Shown here: positions 10,417 to 22,400 of the stretch, in pieces
How the letters are laid out: each line of letters starts with the position of its first letter
Position numbering within the stretch: position 1 is the first letter of the stretch
Assembly (NCBI RefSeq): GCF_002288925.2
Contig: NW_022098022.1
Location: 3,583,933-3,647,932, forward strand
Direction: 5' to 3'
DNA from: Delphinapterus leucas
Taxonomy: Eukaryota > Chordata > Mammalia > Artiodactyla > Monodontidae
DNA length: 64,000 bases
Notes under the pieces: model-generated
What the model was told of the DNA's origin: nothing
The model's input: only the letters and a program-made list of their open reading frames with translations
Database searches by the model: none
Position numbers and translations under genes: made by a program

Positions 10417-13400
10417 TTAAAAAAATATTCCATATATATGTATTAGCATATGGTATTTGTTTTTCTCTTTCTGACTTACTTCACTCTGAATGACAGTCTC
10501 TATGTCCATCCACCTCACTACAAATAACTCAATTTCGTTTCTTTTTATGGCTGAGTAATATTCCATTGTATATATGTGCCACATCTTCTTTATCCATTCA
10601 TCCTTCGATGACACTTAGGTTACTTTCATATCCTGGTTATTATAAATAGTGCTGGAATGAACATTGTGGTACATGTCTCTTTTTGAATTATGGTTCTTTC
10701 AGGGTGTATGCCCAGGAGCGAGATTGCTGGGTCCTATGTTAATTCTATTTTTAGTTTTTTAAGGAACCTCCATACTGTTCTCCATAGTGGCTGTATCAAT
10801 ATACATTCCCACTAACAGTGCAAGAGGGTTCTCTTTTCTCCACACCCTCTCTAGCATTTATTGTTTGTAGATTTTTTGATGATGGCCATTCTGACCGGTG
10901 TGAAGTGATACCTCATGGTAGTTTTGATTTGCATTTCTCTAATGATTAGTGATGTTGATCATCCTTTCATGTGTTTGTTGGCAATCTGTATATCTTCTTT
11001 GGAGAAATGTCTATTTAGGTCTTCTGCCCAATTTTAGATTGGGTTGTTGGTTTTTATTTTTGATATGGAGCTGCATGAGCTGCTTGTAAATTTTGGAGAT
11101 TAATCCAATTGTCAGTTGCTTCATTTGCAAATATTTTCTCCCATTCTGAAGGTTGTCTTTTTGTCTTGTTTATGGTTTCCTTTGCTGTGCAGAAGCTTTG
11201 AAGTTTCATTAGGTCCCATTTGTTTATTTTTGTTTTTACTTCCATTTCTCTAGGAGGTGGGTCAAAAAGGATCTTGCTGTGGTTTATGTCATAGAGTGTT
11301 GTGCCTATGTTTTCTTCAAAGGGTTTTAGAGTGTCTGGCCTTACATTTAGGTCTTTAATCCATTTGGAGTTTATTTTTGTGTATGGTGTTAGGGAGTGTT
11401 CTAATTACATTCTTTTACATGTAGCTGTCCAGTTTTCCCAGCACCACTTATTGAAGAGGCTGTCTTTTCTCCACTGTATATTCTTGCCTCCTTTATCAAA
11501 AATAAGGTGACCATACGTGCATGGGTTTATCTCTGGGCTTTCTATCCTGTTCCATTGATCTATCTTTCTGTTTTTGTGCCAGTACTGTACTGATTACTGT
11601 AACCTTCTAGTATAGACTGAAATCAGGGAGCCTGATTCCTCCAGCTCCATTTTTCTTTCTCAAGATTGCTTTGGCTATTCGGGGTCTTTTGTGTTTCCAT
11701 ACAAATTGTGAAATTTTTTGTTCTAGTTCTGTGAAAATTGCCATTGGTAGTTTGATAGGGATTGCATTGATCAGTAGATTGCTTTGGGTAGTATAGTCAT
11801 TTTCACAGTGTTGATTCTTCCAATCCACGAACATGGTATATCTCTCCATCTGTTTGTATCATCTTTAATTTAATTTCTTTCATCAGTTTCTTATAGTATT
11901 CTGCATACAGGTCTTTTGTTTCCTTAGGCAGGTTTATTCCTAGGTATTTTATTCTTTTTATTGTAGTGTTAATTGGGAGTGTTTCCTTAATTTCACTTTC
12001 AGATTTTTCATCATTAGTGTATAGGACTGCAAGAGATTTCTGTGCATTAATTTTGCATCCTGCTGCTTTACCAAATGTATTGACTACCTCTTGTAGTTTC
12101 CTGGTTGCATCTTTAGGATTCTCTGTGTATAGTATCATGTCATCTGCAAAAAGTGACAGTTTTACTTCTTCTTTTCCAATTTGGATTCCTTTTATTTCTT
12201 TTTCTTCTATGATTGCTGTGGCTAAAACTTCGAAAACTGTTTTGAATATTAGTGGTGAGAGTGGGCAACCTTGTCTTATTCCTGATCTTAGTGGAAATGG
12301 TTTAAATTTTTCACCATTGAGAATGATGTTGGCTGTGGGTTTGTCATATATGGCCTTTATTATGTTGAGGAAAGTTCCCTCTATGCCTACTTTCTGGAGG
12401 GTTGTTATCATAAATGGGTGTTGAATTTTGTCGAAAGCTTTCTCTGCACCTATTGAGATGAGCATATGGTTTTTATCCTTCAACTTGTTAATATGGTGTA
12501 TCACGTTGATTGATTTGCGTATAGTGAAGAAGCCTTGCATTCCTGGAATAAGGCCCACTTGATCATGGTGTATGATCTTTTTAATGTGCTGTTGGATTCG
12601 GTTTCCTAGTATTTTGTTGAGGATTTTTGTATCTATGTTCATCAGTGATATTGGTCTGTAGTTTTCTTTTTTTGTGACATCTTTGTCTGGTTTTGGTATC
12701 AGGTGATGGTGGCCTCGTAGAATGAGTTTGGGTGTGTTCTTCCTTCTGCCATATTTTGGAGGAGTTTGAGAAGGATAGGTGTTAGCTCTTCTCTAAATGT
12801 TTGATAGATTTCACCTGTGAATCCATCTGGCCCTGGGCCTTTGTTTGTTGGAAGATTTTTAATCACAGTTTCAATTTCAGTGCTTGTGATTGGTCTGTTC
12901 ATATTTTCTATTTCTTCCTGATTCAGTCTTGGCGGGTTGTGCATTTCTAAGAATTTGTCCATTTCTTCCAGGTTGTCCATTTTATTGGCATAGAGTTGCT
13001 TGTAGTAATTTCTCATGATCCTTTGTATTCCTGCAGTGTCAGTTGTTACTTCTCCTTTTTCATTTCTAATTCTATTTATTTGAGTCTTCTCCCTTTTTTT
13101 TCTTGATGGGTCTGGCTAATGGTTTATCAATTTAGTTTATCTTCTGAAAGACTGAACTTTTAGTTTTATTGATCTTTGCTATCTTTTCCTTCATTCCTGT
13201 TTCATTTATTTTGGATCTGATCTTTATGATTTCTTTCCTTCTGTTAACTTTGGGGTTTTTTTGTTCTTCTTTCTCTAATTGCTTTAGGTGTAACGTTAGG
13301 TTGTTTATTTGAGATTTTTCTTGTTTCCTGAGGTAGGATTGTATTGCTATAAACTTCCCTCTTAGAACTGCTTTTGCTGCATCCCATAGGTTTTGGGTCA

Positions 13401-14242
13401 TCGTGTTTTCATTGTCATTTGTTTGCAGGTATTTTTTGGATTCCTATTTGATTTCTACAGGGATCTTTTGGTTATTTAGTAGTGTATTGTTTACCCTCCA
13501 TGTGTTTATATTTTTTACATTTTTTTTCCTGTAATTGATATCTAGTCTCATAGTGCTGTGGTCGGAAAAGATATTTGATACAATTTCAATTTTCATAAAT
13601 TTACCGTGGCTTGATTTGTGATCAAGATGTGATCTCTCCTGGAGAATGTTCCATGACCACTTGAGAAGAAAGTGTATTCTGTTGTTTTTGGATGGAATGT
13701 CCTATAAATATCAATTAAGTCCATCCTGTTTAATGTGTCATTTAAAGCTTGTGTTTCCTTATTTATTTTCATTTTGGTTGATATGTCCATTGGTGAAAGT
13801 GGGGTGTTACAGTCCCCTACTATGATTGTGTTACTGTCGTTTTCTCCTTTTATGGCTGTTAGCATTTGCCTTATGTATTGAGGTGCTCCTATGTTGGGTG
13901 CATAAATATCTACAATTGTTATATCTTCTTCTTGGATTGATCCTTTGATCATTATGTAGTGTCCTTCTTTGTGTTTTCTAATAGTCTTTATTTTAAACTC
14001 TATTTTGTCTGATATGAGTGTTGCTACTCCAGCTTTCTTTTGATTTCCATTTGCATGAATACCTTTGTCCATCCCCTCACTTTCAATCTGTATGTATCCG
14101 TAGGTCTGAAGTGGGTCTCTTGTAGACCGTATATATACGGGTCTTGGTTTTGTATCCATTCAGTGAGCCTGCGTCTTTTGGTTGGAGCATTTCATCCAAT
14201 TACATTCAAGGTAATTATCAATATGTATGTTCCTATTACCAG
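10417..14242 (-). pseudogene. L1 ORF2 remnant: endonuclease, reverse transcriptase, cysteine-rich end
   Basis: ORF2 normally makes a protein of roughly 1,270 residues that nicks target DNA and reverse-transcribes L1 RNA in place. Here the start codon appears as CTG at 14240-14242 instead of ATG. The endonuclease part (13593-14159) retains NIYAPNIGAPQY-like sequence (here DIYAPNIGAPQY) and reads GDCNTPLS where GDFNTPLS is usual; the SDH-type end is altered to SRRDHIL. The reverse-transcriptase core (11803-12642) is open for 279 codons and keeps motif A ([10 protein letters not shown]), motif B ([11 protein letters not shown]) and the FADD catalytic pair ([10 protein letters not shown]). The rest is split over frames at 13132-13401, 12699-13016, 11607-11849, 11054-11245 and 10417-10614, the last ending in HIYGI plus two extra residues because the usual stop is lost. 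Confidence 0.92.
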
Positions 14243-14300
14243 TTTCTTAATTGTTTTGGGTTTATTACTGTAGGTCTTTTCTTTGTCTTGTGTTTCCTGC

Positions 14301-15180
14301 CTAGTTAAGTTCCTTTAGCATTTATTGTAAAGCTGGTTGGGTGGTGCTGAACTCTCTTAGCTTTTGCTTGTCTGAAAAGGTTTTAATTTCTCTATCGAAC
14401 CTGAATGAGATCCTTGCTGGGTAGAGTAATCTTGGTTGTAGGTTTCTCCCTTTCATTACTTTAAATATGTCCTGCCACTGCCTTCTGGCCTGCAGAGTTT
14501 GTGCTGAACAATCAGCTGTTAACCTTATGGGAATTCTCTTGTATGTTATTGGTTGTTTTACCCTTGCAGTTTTTAATATTTTTTCTTTGTCTTTAATTTT
14601 TGATAGTTCAATTAATATGTGTCTTGGCATGTTTCTCCTTGGATTTATCCTATATGGGACTCTCTGCACTTCCTGGACTTGATTGACCATTATTTTCCCA
14701 TATTAGGGAATTTTTCAGATATAGTCTCCTCATATATTTTCTCAGACCCTTTGTCTTCTGCTTTTGGGACCCATATAACTGAAATGTTGGTGCATTTAAT
14801 GTTGTCCCAGAGATCTCTGAGACTGTCGTCAATTCTTTTCATTGTTTAATCTGCTCTGCGGTAGATATTTCCAATATTTTATCTTGTATGTCATTTATCC
14901 TTTCTTCTGCCTCAGTTATTCTGCTATTGATTCCTTCTAGAGAATTTTTAATTGCATTTATTATGTTGTTCATCATTGTTTGTTTGCTCTGTAGGTCTTC
15001 TAGTTCCTTGTTAAATGTTTCTTGTATTTTCTTCATTCTATTTCCAAGATTTTGGATCATCTTTACTATCATTACTCTGAATTCTTTTTCAAGTAGACTG
15101 CTTCTTTCCTCTTCATTTCTTTGGTCTGGTGAGTTTTTACGTTGCTCCTTCGTCTGCTGCGTATTTCTCTGTCTTCTCAC
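14301..15180 (-). pseudogene. L1 ORF1 remnant (coiled coil plus RNA-binding domain)
   Basis: ORF1 encodes a trimeric RNA-binding protein that packages L1 RNA; in this lineage it is about 300 residues. It starts at the ATG at 15178-15180 (MRRQRNTQQTKEQRK), giving a charged N-terminus and a heptad-rich coiled coil (for example NRMKKIQETFNKELEDLQSK) to about 14839, where the frame is lost. The C-terminal RNA-binding part is open at 14322-14690, with RPLLY-type sequence replaced by QPRLLYPARISFRFD and a stop a few codons before the usual end. At least one frameshift separates the halves. Confidence 0.9.
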
Positions 15181-16272
15181 TGTGTTTACTTACTGTGTTT
15201 GGGGTCTCCCTTCTGTAGGCTGCAGGTTCATAGTTCCCGTTGGTTTGGTGTCTGCCCCCAGTGGGTAAGGTGGGTTCAGTGGCTTGTGTAGGCTTCCTGG
15301 TGCAGGGGACTGGTGCCTGTGTTCTGGTGGTTGGGGTTGGATCTTGTCTTTCTTGTGGGCAGGGCCGTGTCTGGTGGTGTGTTTTGGGGTGTCTGTGAAC
15401 TTATTATGATTTTAGGCAGCCTCTCTGCTAATGGGTGGGGTTGTGTTCCTGTCTTGCTAGTTGTTTGGCATGGGGTGTCCAGCACTGCAGCTTGCTGGTC
15501 ATTGAGTGTAACTGGGTCTTAGCATTGAGACGGAGATCTCTGGGAGAGCTCTCTTCAACTGATATTACGTGGGACCGAGAGGCTCTGGTGGTCCTGTTTC
15601 CTGAACTCAGCTCTCCCACCTAAGAGGCTCAGGCCTGACACCTGGCCGGAGCACCAAGACCCTGTCAGCCCCACGGCTCAGAAGAAAAGGGAGAAAATGA
15701 AAGAAAGAAAAAATAAGTAAATACAGTTATTAAAATAAAGAATTAAAAATATTATTAAAATTAAAAAAAAAATCAGAAAAATTATAAAACAAAAAGAAGA
15801 GAGCAACGAAACCAATGAACAACTCCACCAATGACAATAAGCGCTAAAAGCTAAACTAAGATAACCACATAAATCAGAAACTAGTCAGTCGCATACAGCA
15901 AACCCCAAGCCTACAGTTGCTACCAAAGTCCACCTCCTCAATTTTGGGATGATTCGTTGTATATTCAGGTATTCCACGGATGTAGGTACATCAGGTTGAT
16001 TGTGGAGATTTAATCCGCTGCTCCTGAGGCTGCTGGGAGAGATTTCCCTTTCTCTTCTTTGTTTGCACAGCTCCTGGGGTTCTGCCTTGGACCTGGCCCT
16101 GCCTCTGCATGTAAGTCGCCCTCTGGTGTCTTTTGGGAAGTCTGAGGTCTTCTGCCAGCGTTCAGTAGGTGTTGTGTAGGAGTTGTTCCACACGTAGATG
16201 CATTTTTGATGTATTTGTGGGGAGGAAGGTGATTTCCACATCTTACTCCTCTGCCTTCTTGAAGGTTCATCC
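15181..16272 (-). promoter_or_regulatory. L1 5' UTR (internal promoter region), minus-strand element
   Basis: This 1.1-kb segment lies between the target duplication and the ORF1 start. It is more G+C-rich than its surroundings and has blocks shared with the other long L1 (55744-56242), such as the 'ggtgtcaggcctgagcctct' region. L1 5' UTRs carry an internal RNA polymerase II promoter; that function is inferred from position. Complete open frames in it (15276-15623, 15885-16274) are by-products of low stop density, not genes. Confidence 0.75.
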
Positions 16273-16285
16273 AATAGATAAGTTT
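16273..16285. repeat. Target-site duplication of the minus-strand L1, 5' side
   Basis: 'aatagataagttt' directly follows the L1 5' end and pairs with 10048-10060 with two mismatches. Confidence 0.75.
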
Positions 16286-17669
16286 TTATTTTTCAGGAGG
16301 AGAATAGTTTATTTTACCAACCACAGGGTTTTCAATTTGTATAATCTATCAATTCCAATTAAGTTTTTGTAATAAAATTTTATTCAAATAAACTCTAATA
16401 ACTCCTGTGTAAGGCATATTTGTAGAAGATTATTAGAAAAGAAATCAAAGAAACATGACAGAAAATACATTTCACAATTTGTGGTGAAGATTAATATCTA
16501 ACACCTGGAATGTATTATTGATGTGGAATGTAGTCCTGATTGGGACATTCAATTCTAAGTCCTAGATCTCAGTTTGAACACAAGTTATTATCTCCCTAGG
16601 CATAAGCTACTTCACCCAGAAAATGGGACTAAAACACCAAATTGCCTTTATCACTGGGGTGCTCCAAAGGCAAAACAATAACAAATACAAAAGAGTTTGA
16701 GGTATTGGAAGTGTCACAATTCAGGAAGAGTAGATAAATCACCTGTTATAGTGATGCTGGAAAATCCAGTTTAATTTTACCTACATTTTCTCATGTCTGA
16801 AATCATCTCAAGGTACACTTTCTTCCTTCTATATTTTGACATATTCTGAAACTAAAATAATTTATGTTTCCCTAGCCAATCAATAAATTTTTTGTAGCAT
16901 CTCTTCTACTTCTTCTATTTAGCCCCAGGAAATCTGCATTTTCACATGACAAAATTTTCACAGTCTTGAACATTTACAGTTATTTAATAGTTTCCCTGTT
17001 GTTCCTTGGTGATAACTTCCCTTTCAGTCAGGGACAGTATGCATCCCACTCCCATAACTAATTATAGAAATGGTCTTATGGGTCATCATATTACTACTAC
17101 CTCACTTTTATTTGCAAATTATCGATCTACCATTACCATTAAAGTTGCTAAATCAGAAGTTCATGCATGCCTCTGTAATCTCATTGCCATTATTTATTTA
17201 TGCCCAGGAAGTCTTTAGCAGTTTGGGACCTTGCTCAGTTTCTTTGTATGTAGATATGTTTTGTCATATATCTTAGCAACTTCTGATTTCTTATTGATGA
17301 CTTATTTCTCTTCTAAATTTTGCTAAATATATTTTGTAAATCTTCAAACTCCAGTGAATTTCATCTTTATTAGGTTTCAGTCATCTGCAAGAACAATTAA
17401 GATTTTGATCACATCACCCAGAGGTATGCTTTGATTCTAAGATTTTAAACTCTGACATTCACTGTCATACCAGACAGCCTGGTTATTGTAAGCTCCATAT
17501 CCAAAATCTGCGTAAAATGGTCTTTCTCCTTCATTCTTAGCCAAAGTGTGTAAACCACCATCCTATTTTATCAAGTCTTATGTAGCATAATAGTTGTTTT
17601 ATCTTTCTTTGACTCTATGGTAGACCATTTAAAAGTACACTATATTCTGGTTTTTAAATGTTTTATTCA
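16286..17669. other. Unassigned A+T-rich sequence
   Basis: I see no gene, RNA or named repeat. Small open frames around 17006-17276 overlap each other in different frames and have no support. Confidence 0.4.
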
Positions 17670-18148
17670 TTTTTTTAGTTTTATATTTTTACTTTTTATT
17701 TTAGCTTTGTTGACATATACAATTTCAAGGTATTTAAAGTGTACATCATGATGATTTGATACACGTATACATTGTGAAAGGATTTCACCATATAATTAAC
17801 ATATCTATCACCTCACATTGTATGTTTTCATTTTTGGTGAGAATATTGATTCTCTCTAACATCTTAGCGATTTTCAGTTACACAATACAGTGTTATAAAC
17901 TATAGTCATCAGGTTTTACATTAGTTCCTCAAACTTACTCATCTGATAGCTGAAAGTTTGTACCCTTTTACCAACATCTCCTATTTCTCCCACCTTTCAA
18001 TCCCAGGCCACCACTTTTCCATTCTCTGTTTCTATGAGTTTGAGTTCTGTTTTCTTTTGTTTTTTAGATTCCACATATAAGTGAATAGTACAATATTTGT
18101 CTTTCTCTGTCTCACTTATTTCACTTAGAGTAATGCCCTCAAGTTTCA
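17670..18148 (-). repeat. Old L1 3' UTR and ORF2 end, antisense
   Basis: Plus-strand text shows the reverse complement of an old L1 end: 'agctttgttgacatatacaa', 'gtgtacatcatgatgatttg', 'attccacatataagtgaata' and 'gtctttctctgtctcactta'. It stops abruptly at a junction with a sense-oriented L1 tail. The same L1 type also occurs at 31445-32855. Confidence 0.8.
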
Positions 18149-18393
18149 AATTTGTGCTTACCAAAGTGGAAAGGGAAGGGTGTTGGGATAGATTAGGGGG
18201 ATGGGATTAACAGATACAGACTATTATATTTAAAATAGATAAGCAGCAAGGATTTACTGTATAGAACACGGAATTATACCCATTATCTTGTAATAACCTG
18301 CAATGGAACAGAATCTGCAAAAATCCTGAAGCACTATGCTATACACCTGAAACTAACACAATATTGTAAATCAGCTATACTGCAATAAAAATA
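18149..18393 (+). repeat. L1 3' end, sense orientation
   Basis: It begins around 'cttaccaaagtggaaaggga' and continues through 'gaacacggaattatacccat', 'aataacctgcaatggaacag', 'cacctgaaactaacacaata' and 'ctgcaataaaaata', a typical cetartiodactyl L1 3' UTR with its terminal AATAAA. It sits head-to-head with the preceding antisense L1. The two pieces come from different 3' UTR types, so this is more likely two insertions than one element with a 5' inversion. Confidence 0.82.
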
Positions 18394-18404
18394 CCCTCTA
18401 TTTT

Positions 18405-18450
18405 GCACATTGGCACATAGTAGGCACACAGTAAATATTTGTTAAATGCC
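18405..18450 (+). repeat. Possible MIR 3' tail
   Basis: 'ggcacatagtaggcacacag' followed by 'taaatatttgttaaatgcc' matches the end of the mammalian-wide MIR SINE. Only this short piece is recognisable. Confidence 0.5.
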
Positions 18451-18625
18451 TGTTGCTGTGTAGAGCTCCACCAAGCAGAAACCATAAGGCCCAGTAGGTG
18501 AAATACATGCTCTGATGCAAACTATACTTGATTTTTTAAAATATGAATTAAAATTGGAAAGAATAGATTCCATTCAAATGATTTGGGAATCTGCAGTAAT
18601 AATTACCAATTAAATGAGGGAGGCC

Positions 18626-18700
18626 AGCATATTCATTCATTTGTTCTTTCAGTCAGTCAACAAATATTTGTTGAGAGCTTGCTCTTGCCACACATAGCAC
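18626..18700 (+). repeat. Short ancient repeat of the 'attcattcatt...tgttgag' type
   Basis: 'attcattcatttgttctttc' then 'caacaaatatttgttgagag' has the look of a widespread ancient mammalian repeat (L2/MIR-related in appearance). The family is not certain. Confidence 0.35.
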
Positions 18701-19238
18701 TTCCCCTGCTGCTTTATTATTTTTTAAAAAACATATTTAACTAGGTTTAGCAGGATTTAAAACCCTTATATATCAAGAAACAGGTTTTCTGCAATTCGAG
18801 TTTCTTGAAACAACTTTGCATTAATCCATAAAACCAATCCATTATTTCAAGGCTATTTTATTTGGATGCCAATAAGACATATCCCAGGTGAAGAATATTG
18901 GCCATGGTGGGTAAACTGTGAGGAATTAAAGTGATCGTACAAATGTAGCCAACGGCCATGGCAAAAGGGTTATTTTAGTGCTTTAATTACAATTTAGATG
19001 ACTCAACTCAAATTAGACTGGTCAGGATTGCTCAGAATCCACAGATCATTTCTAGCCAGTTCTTAGAGAATGCAGAATGTAGACCTAAGATAAATTAACT
19101 GGATTAATAAGCATTTCCTGGAGATGGGCTTACAGGTAAATCAGCAGAGGCCATTTACTAGACTGTTACTGAGGTGCTGAGTTAAGAATGGGCTAGTAAA
19201 GAACATATGTAAATATTTCACTTCCGTTTTTAGTCATG

Positions 19239-19471
19239 GGATATATATATATATATATATATATTTATTTTTTTTTTTTGCGGTACGTGGGCCTCCCACT
19301 GTTGTGGCCTCTCCCGTTGTGGAGCACAGGCTCCGGACGCGCAGGCTCAGCGGCCATGGCTCACGGGCCCAGCCACTCCGCGNNNNNNNNNNNNNNNNNN
19401 NNNNNNNNNNNNNNCCCGCGTCCCCTGCATTGGCAGGCGGACTCTCAACCACTGCGCCACCAGGGAAGCCC
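19239..19471 (-). mobile_element. CHR-2-type SINE with (TA)n next to it and an internal N run
   Basis: Reverse complement of the roughly 200-bp cetacean tRNA-derived SINE. The minus-strand head is 'gggcttccctggtggcgcag', the tail is the T-run at 19267-19279, and 32 bases at 19383-19414 are N. On the left is a (TA)n run (19241-19264). The right flank 'ggatatattttat' (19472-19484) and the left 'ggatatata...tttatt' look like one target duplication in which the left copy's TA tract has expanded. A+T-rich sequence surrounds it. Confidence 0.9.
19383..19414. other. 32-base run of N inside a SINE
   Basis: The N run replaces the middle of the SINE. Aligning the flanks to the copy at 28816-29025 leaves a gap of exactly 32 bases, so no sequence appears to be gained or lost. 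It is an assembly ambiguity, not biology. Confidence 0.95.
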
Positions 19472-19484
19472 GGATATATTTTAT

Positions 19485-22400
19485 TATGAAAAATATTTAA
19501 TATGTTGAAATGTGTTTGATATTCAATTTTAGTGTATTTCCAAAATTTAACATCTATTATATATGCAAAATTTTTTGTGAATGCAGTATTTTTGTACTGT
19601 GGCTATTTGAACTCTAGTATTCCAGAGGTCTCATTTCATCTTATCAAGATGTTCCAATTGTGGAAATCTGAAGAATTAAGAATGAGTTTTTGATTAGTTT
19701 GCTTGTTCTTTATATGTAATATCATATTCCACTAAAACGTAATACTTGGGCTTAAAAATATCAATCAAATAAAGTGTAGAGTCAAACTATAGCAAGAATT
19801 ATAAAAAGCAATACTTTTTAGGCAGTCTGTACTGTCAGAAAAAGCAGAAAATTAAAGCTAGAAGAATTTAGTACGCATGCAGCTGACCATACACTCAACT
19901 GAGGAAGATCCACATGATCACAACCCTGTCATTTAATAACCGCCTTCCGTTTCTCCCACCCCACATCCAAGCAGAAAATATGAACTTTACTTTGAGAAAT
20001 AAGATCCAATTAAAAATTCACATTATACCCCAATGTCTGTTATTGTGAGACGGGATAGTACTATCATGGGGTTTACTGTATTTTAAGTTTCTAAAACTCA
20101 TAAAGGGAAGTCTGATTTAATATCACCAAAAAAAAGTGTTTGCTTTAACATTTCTTTGTTTATTTCTTTACTGTCAAATGCATATTTTCTCAAGCATTTG
20201 GTTTTGACCTTTGATGACTTTTGGATTATAGTAATGAATTTGTGTAGTCTATTTAATTTTAGTTGAAAATTTAAAATTATATCAGTAATCATAGGCCCTG
20301 TATAGATTTAATATCTCTGCTTTGTAGTTCATCTTGATAATTTATTTGTTATTTTAACTCGAAGAGATTAGGATAAATACAGTGTGTTCAGTTGTTCTCA
20401 CAGATTTTATTTTCTGAGGGGAAGAATTATGTAAACCTCAAAAGATTCTTCTTGAACAGCAGAATCCTATGGGTTTTGCAGGAGTGTCAAAGAAGGAACC
20501 TGAAATGTATTTTCCAAAGTATTGTGGATTTACATTAAATATTTTAAATTACTCCATATAAAAATACACTTCTATATATTTCTGTCTTCCATAAGATGCA
20601 TTTATTTATTGCTTTCAGAATGACTCTTTTGACTTCTCACTTATTGCTATACTGCCAAATATATATATTACTTAATAAGGGAAGAAAATAAAAGTAAGAT
20701 TTAAACTGCCCTATGTTTTTTCAAAGACTACATTTTTATGGCCATGTAGAGTTCTTTAACTTCTTGTTTTTTGCTGTCCTTGCCAAATTTTTTCCCAAGC
20801 CACAGATGTCAGTTCCTACTCATCTGCTGCTCTGTTTCTTACTGATACCCTGCAGATTACATGGGTTGTTTTCCAGCTCAAATTGGATCATTTGAGTAAG
20901 AAAGGAACTTTAAAATCTGTTGCCATTTTCTTTAGCTTCTTTTTACCTCCTTCCCACACAATTTTATTCCTTAGTAAATAGTCATTTTTTTATTTCAAGT
21001 TTTAATGTTGGACTGTTCAAATATGTGTAGGCGTTGGTTTGGCTTTTGAAAATTCTCAAAAATACAAGCAATTCTCTTTTCAACGATAATTTAAAATAGG
21101 GAATTGTACATGTCAAAGACTTAAAAGTGCCAGTAAATTATGTAGATATTTAAAGCAATAGACACAATTTTATAAAAATAACAAAAGAGTAATTTATTAA
21201 AATGTATTTGAATAGCATTTTGCTTGTATTCATCAAATTAATATTATTTTTCAATTATTTAAGTATAGTTTAAGCTAAACACTGTATTTTTTGGTAAAGG
21301 AAAATCTAAAAAATATATTCTCAACATTTTAGAGTACTTTAGACAGTTGATCTTTTGCAATTATGAATATTTAATTTTGACAAAAAGCTAATGATTTTGA
21401 AACAATCCTCATTCAGTCAGTGACATCTCTCGGTGGCATTTTAAAGTATGCAAGAATCTATTACCACTTTCCCATGTCTTCTGAATACACTATCTTCCAT
21501 CTTCAGTAGCATCATAGCTTAACAAGTTGAGGGATCCAGTATCTTCATGCTTACCCCAAGTCTTATTTTTAGAAAAATACATATAATTAATTAATGAGAG
21601 CCAAGGTTTGAAATTTTACTGTATATATATGTCAATTCAGAGCTTGTTTAATATCCACTTTCAGTCTCTACCAGTAGAAATAAGCCATATGTCTAGAAGT
21701 GTTTAAATAATTAGCACACATGGAAATTCTTATTCTAGAAATCCTTTGACCACATTTTAGGAACCTTATACAAAAGAATAGGTGATTCATTACAGCATAA
21801 AGTATTTCCCCACCCATAAGCATTTTTATTTTGCTGTATTATAAGTAAAGGGAATTAGTCATTTATTAATGAATTGAGAATAAAAATAATTAATGGATTG
21901 AGAATAAAAATAATGAGAAGGAGAAAAGGGACTATTTTTTTCTGGGAAATCCTTAAATCATATCATATTAATACTCTTACATTGTTGCTACATACTATGC
22001 CAGTGTTCTCTGAAAAAAAATTTAGATAAAAAATAGTATTTTGGCTTACTGGTCTATGAAACAAAACAATGCAGAAGCAAGTTTACAAAACAACATAATC
22101 ATTATAGGCACAGGTTTTGGAGCCACTACCAAGGGTCAAGTCCAGCTCTTCAGTGTACTCAGTGACTTAAGCTATCTGTGCTCTGGTTAACAAATCCATA
22201 AAATTCTTTTAAAAAAGTTAGTGCTTCATAAAGTTACTATGGGTTAAACATCTAAAACATTCAGAAGAATGCATCGTATATCATGTTTGCTTATTAGATG
22301 ACTTATTACCTGTTATTTTGGTGATTAAGTCAGTTGTTACTTAGTATATTTTCTTTATTTTCACTAAGGTGGCAATGAAATATGTTGATGTTTTGTGCTA

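Larger units (their letters stand above)
10061..16272 (-). mobile_element. Full-length L1 retrotransposon, minus strand, ORFs broken
   Basis: A 6.2-kb L1 read right to left. It has a 5' UTR (about 15181-16272), ORF1 (14301-15180), ORF2 (about 10417-14242), then a 3' UTR ending in 'caataaagatgtt' followed by a short A-tail (T-run at 10061-10069). The imperfect 13-bp duplication on both sides shows a single retrotransposition event with no 5' truncation. The element would copy itself through ORF1 RNA-binding protein and ORF2 endonuclease/reverse transcriptase, but both frames now contain stops or frameshifts, so this copy cannot move itself. The low decay (a 279-codon RT block is still open) suggests a fairly recent insertion. 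No younger element interrupts it. Confidence 0.93.

Noticed and set aside
11966..12424. 152-codon plus-strand frame
   Set aside because: It is the complement of the L1 ORF2 reverse-transcriptase block on the minus strand, so a shadow frame.
14888..15268. 126-codon hydrophobic plus-strand frame resembling a membrane protein
   Set aside because: Antisense to the L1 ORF1 coiled coil; the charged residues of the real frame become hydrophobic on the other strand.
21867..21914. Possible CRISPR-like repeat
   Set aside because: Only two adjacent copies with no spacer, in a mammalian genome; a simple tandem duplication.
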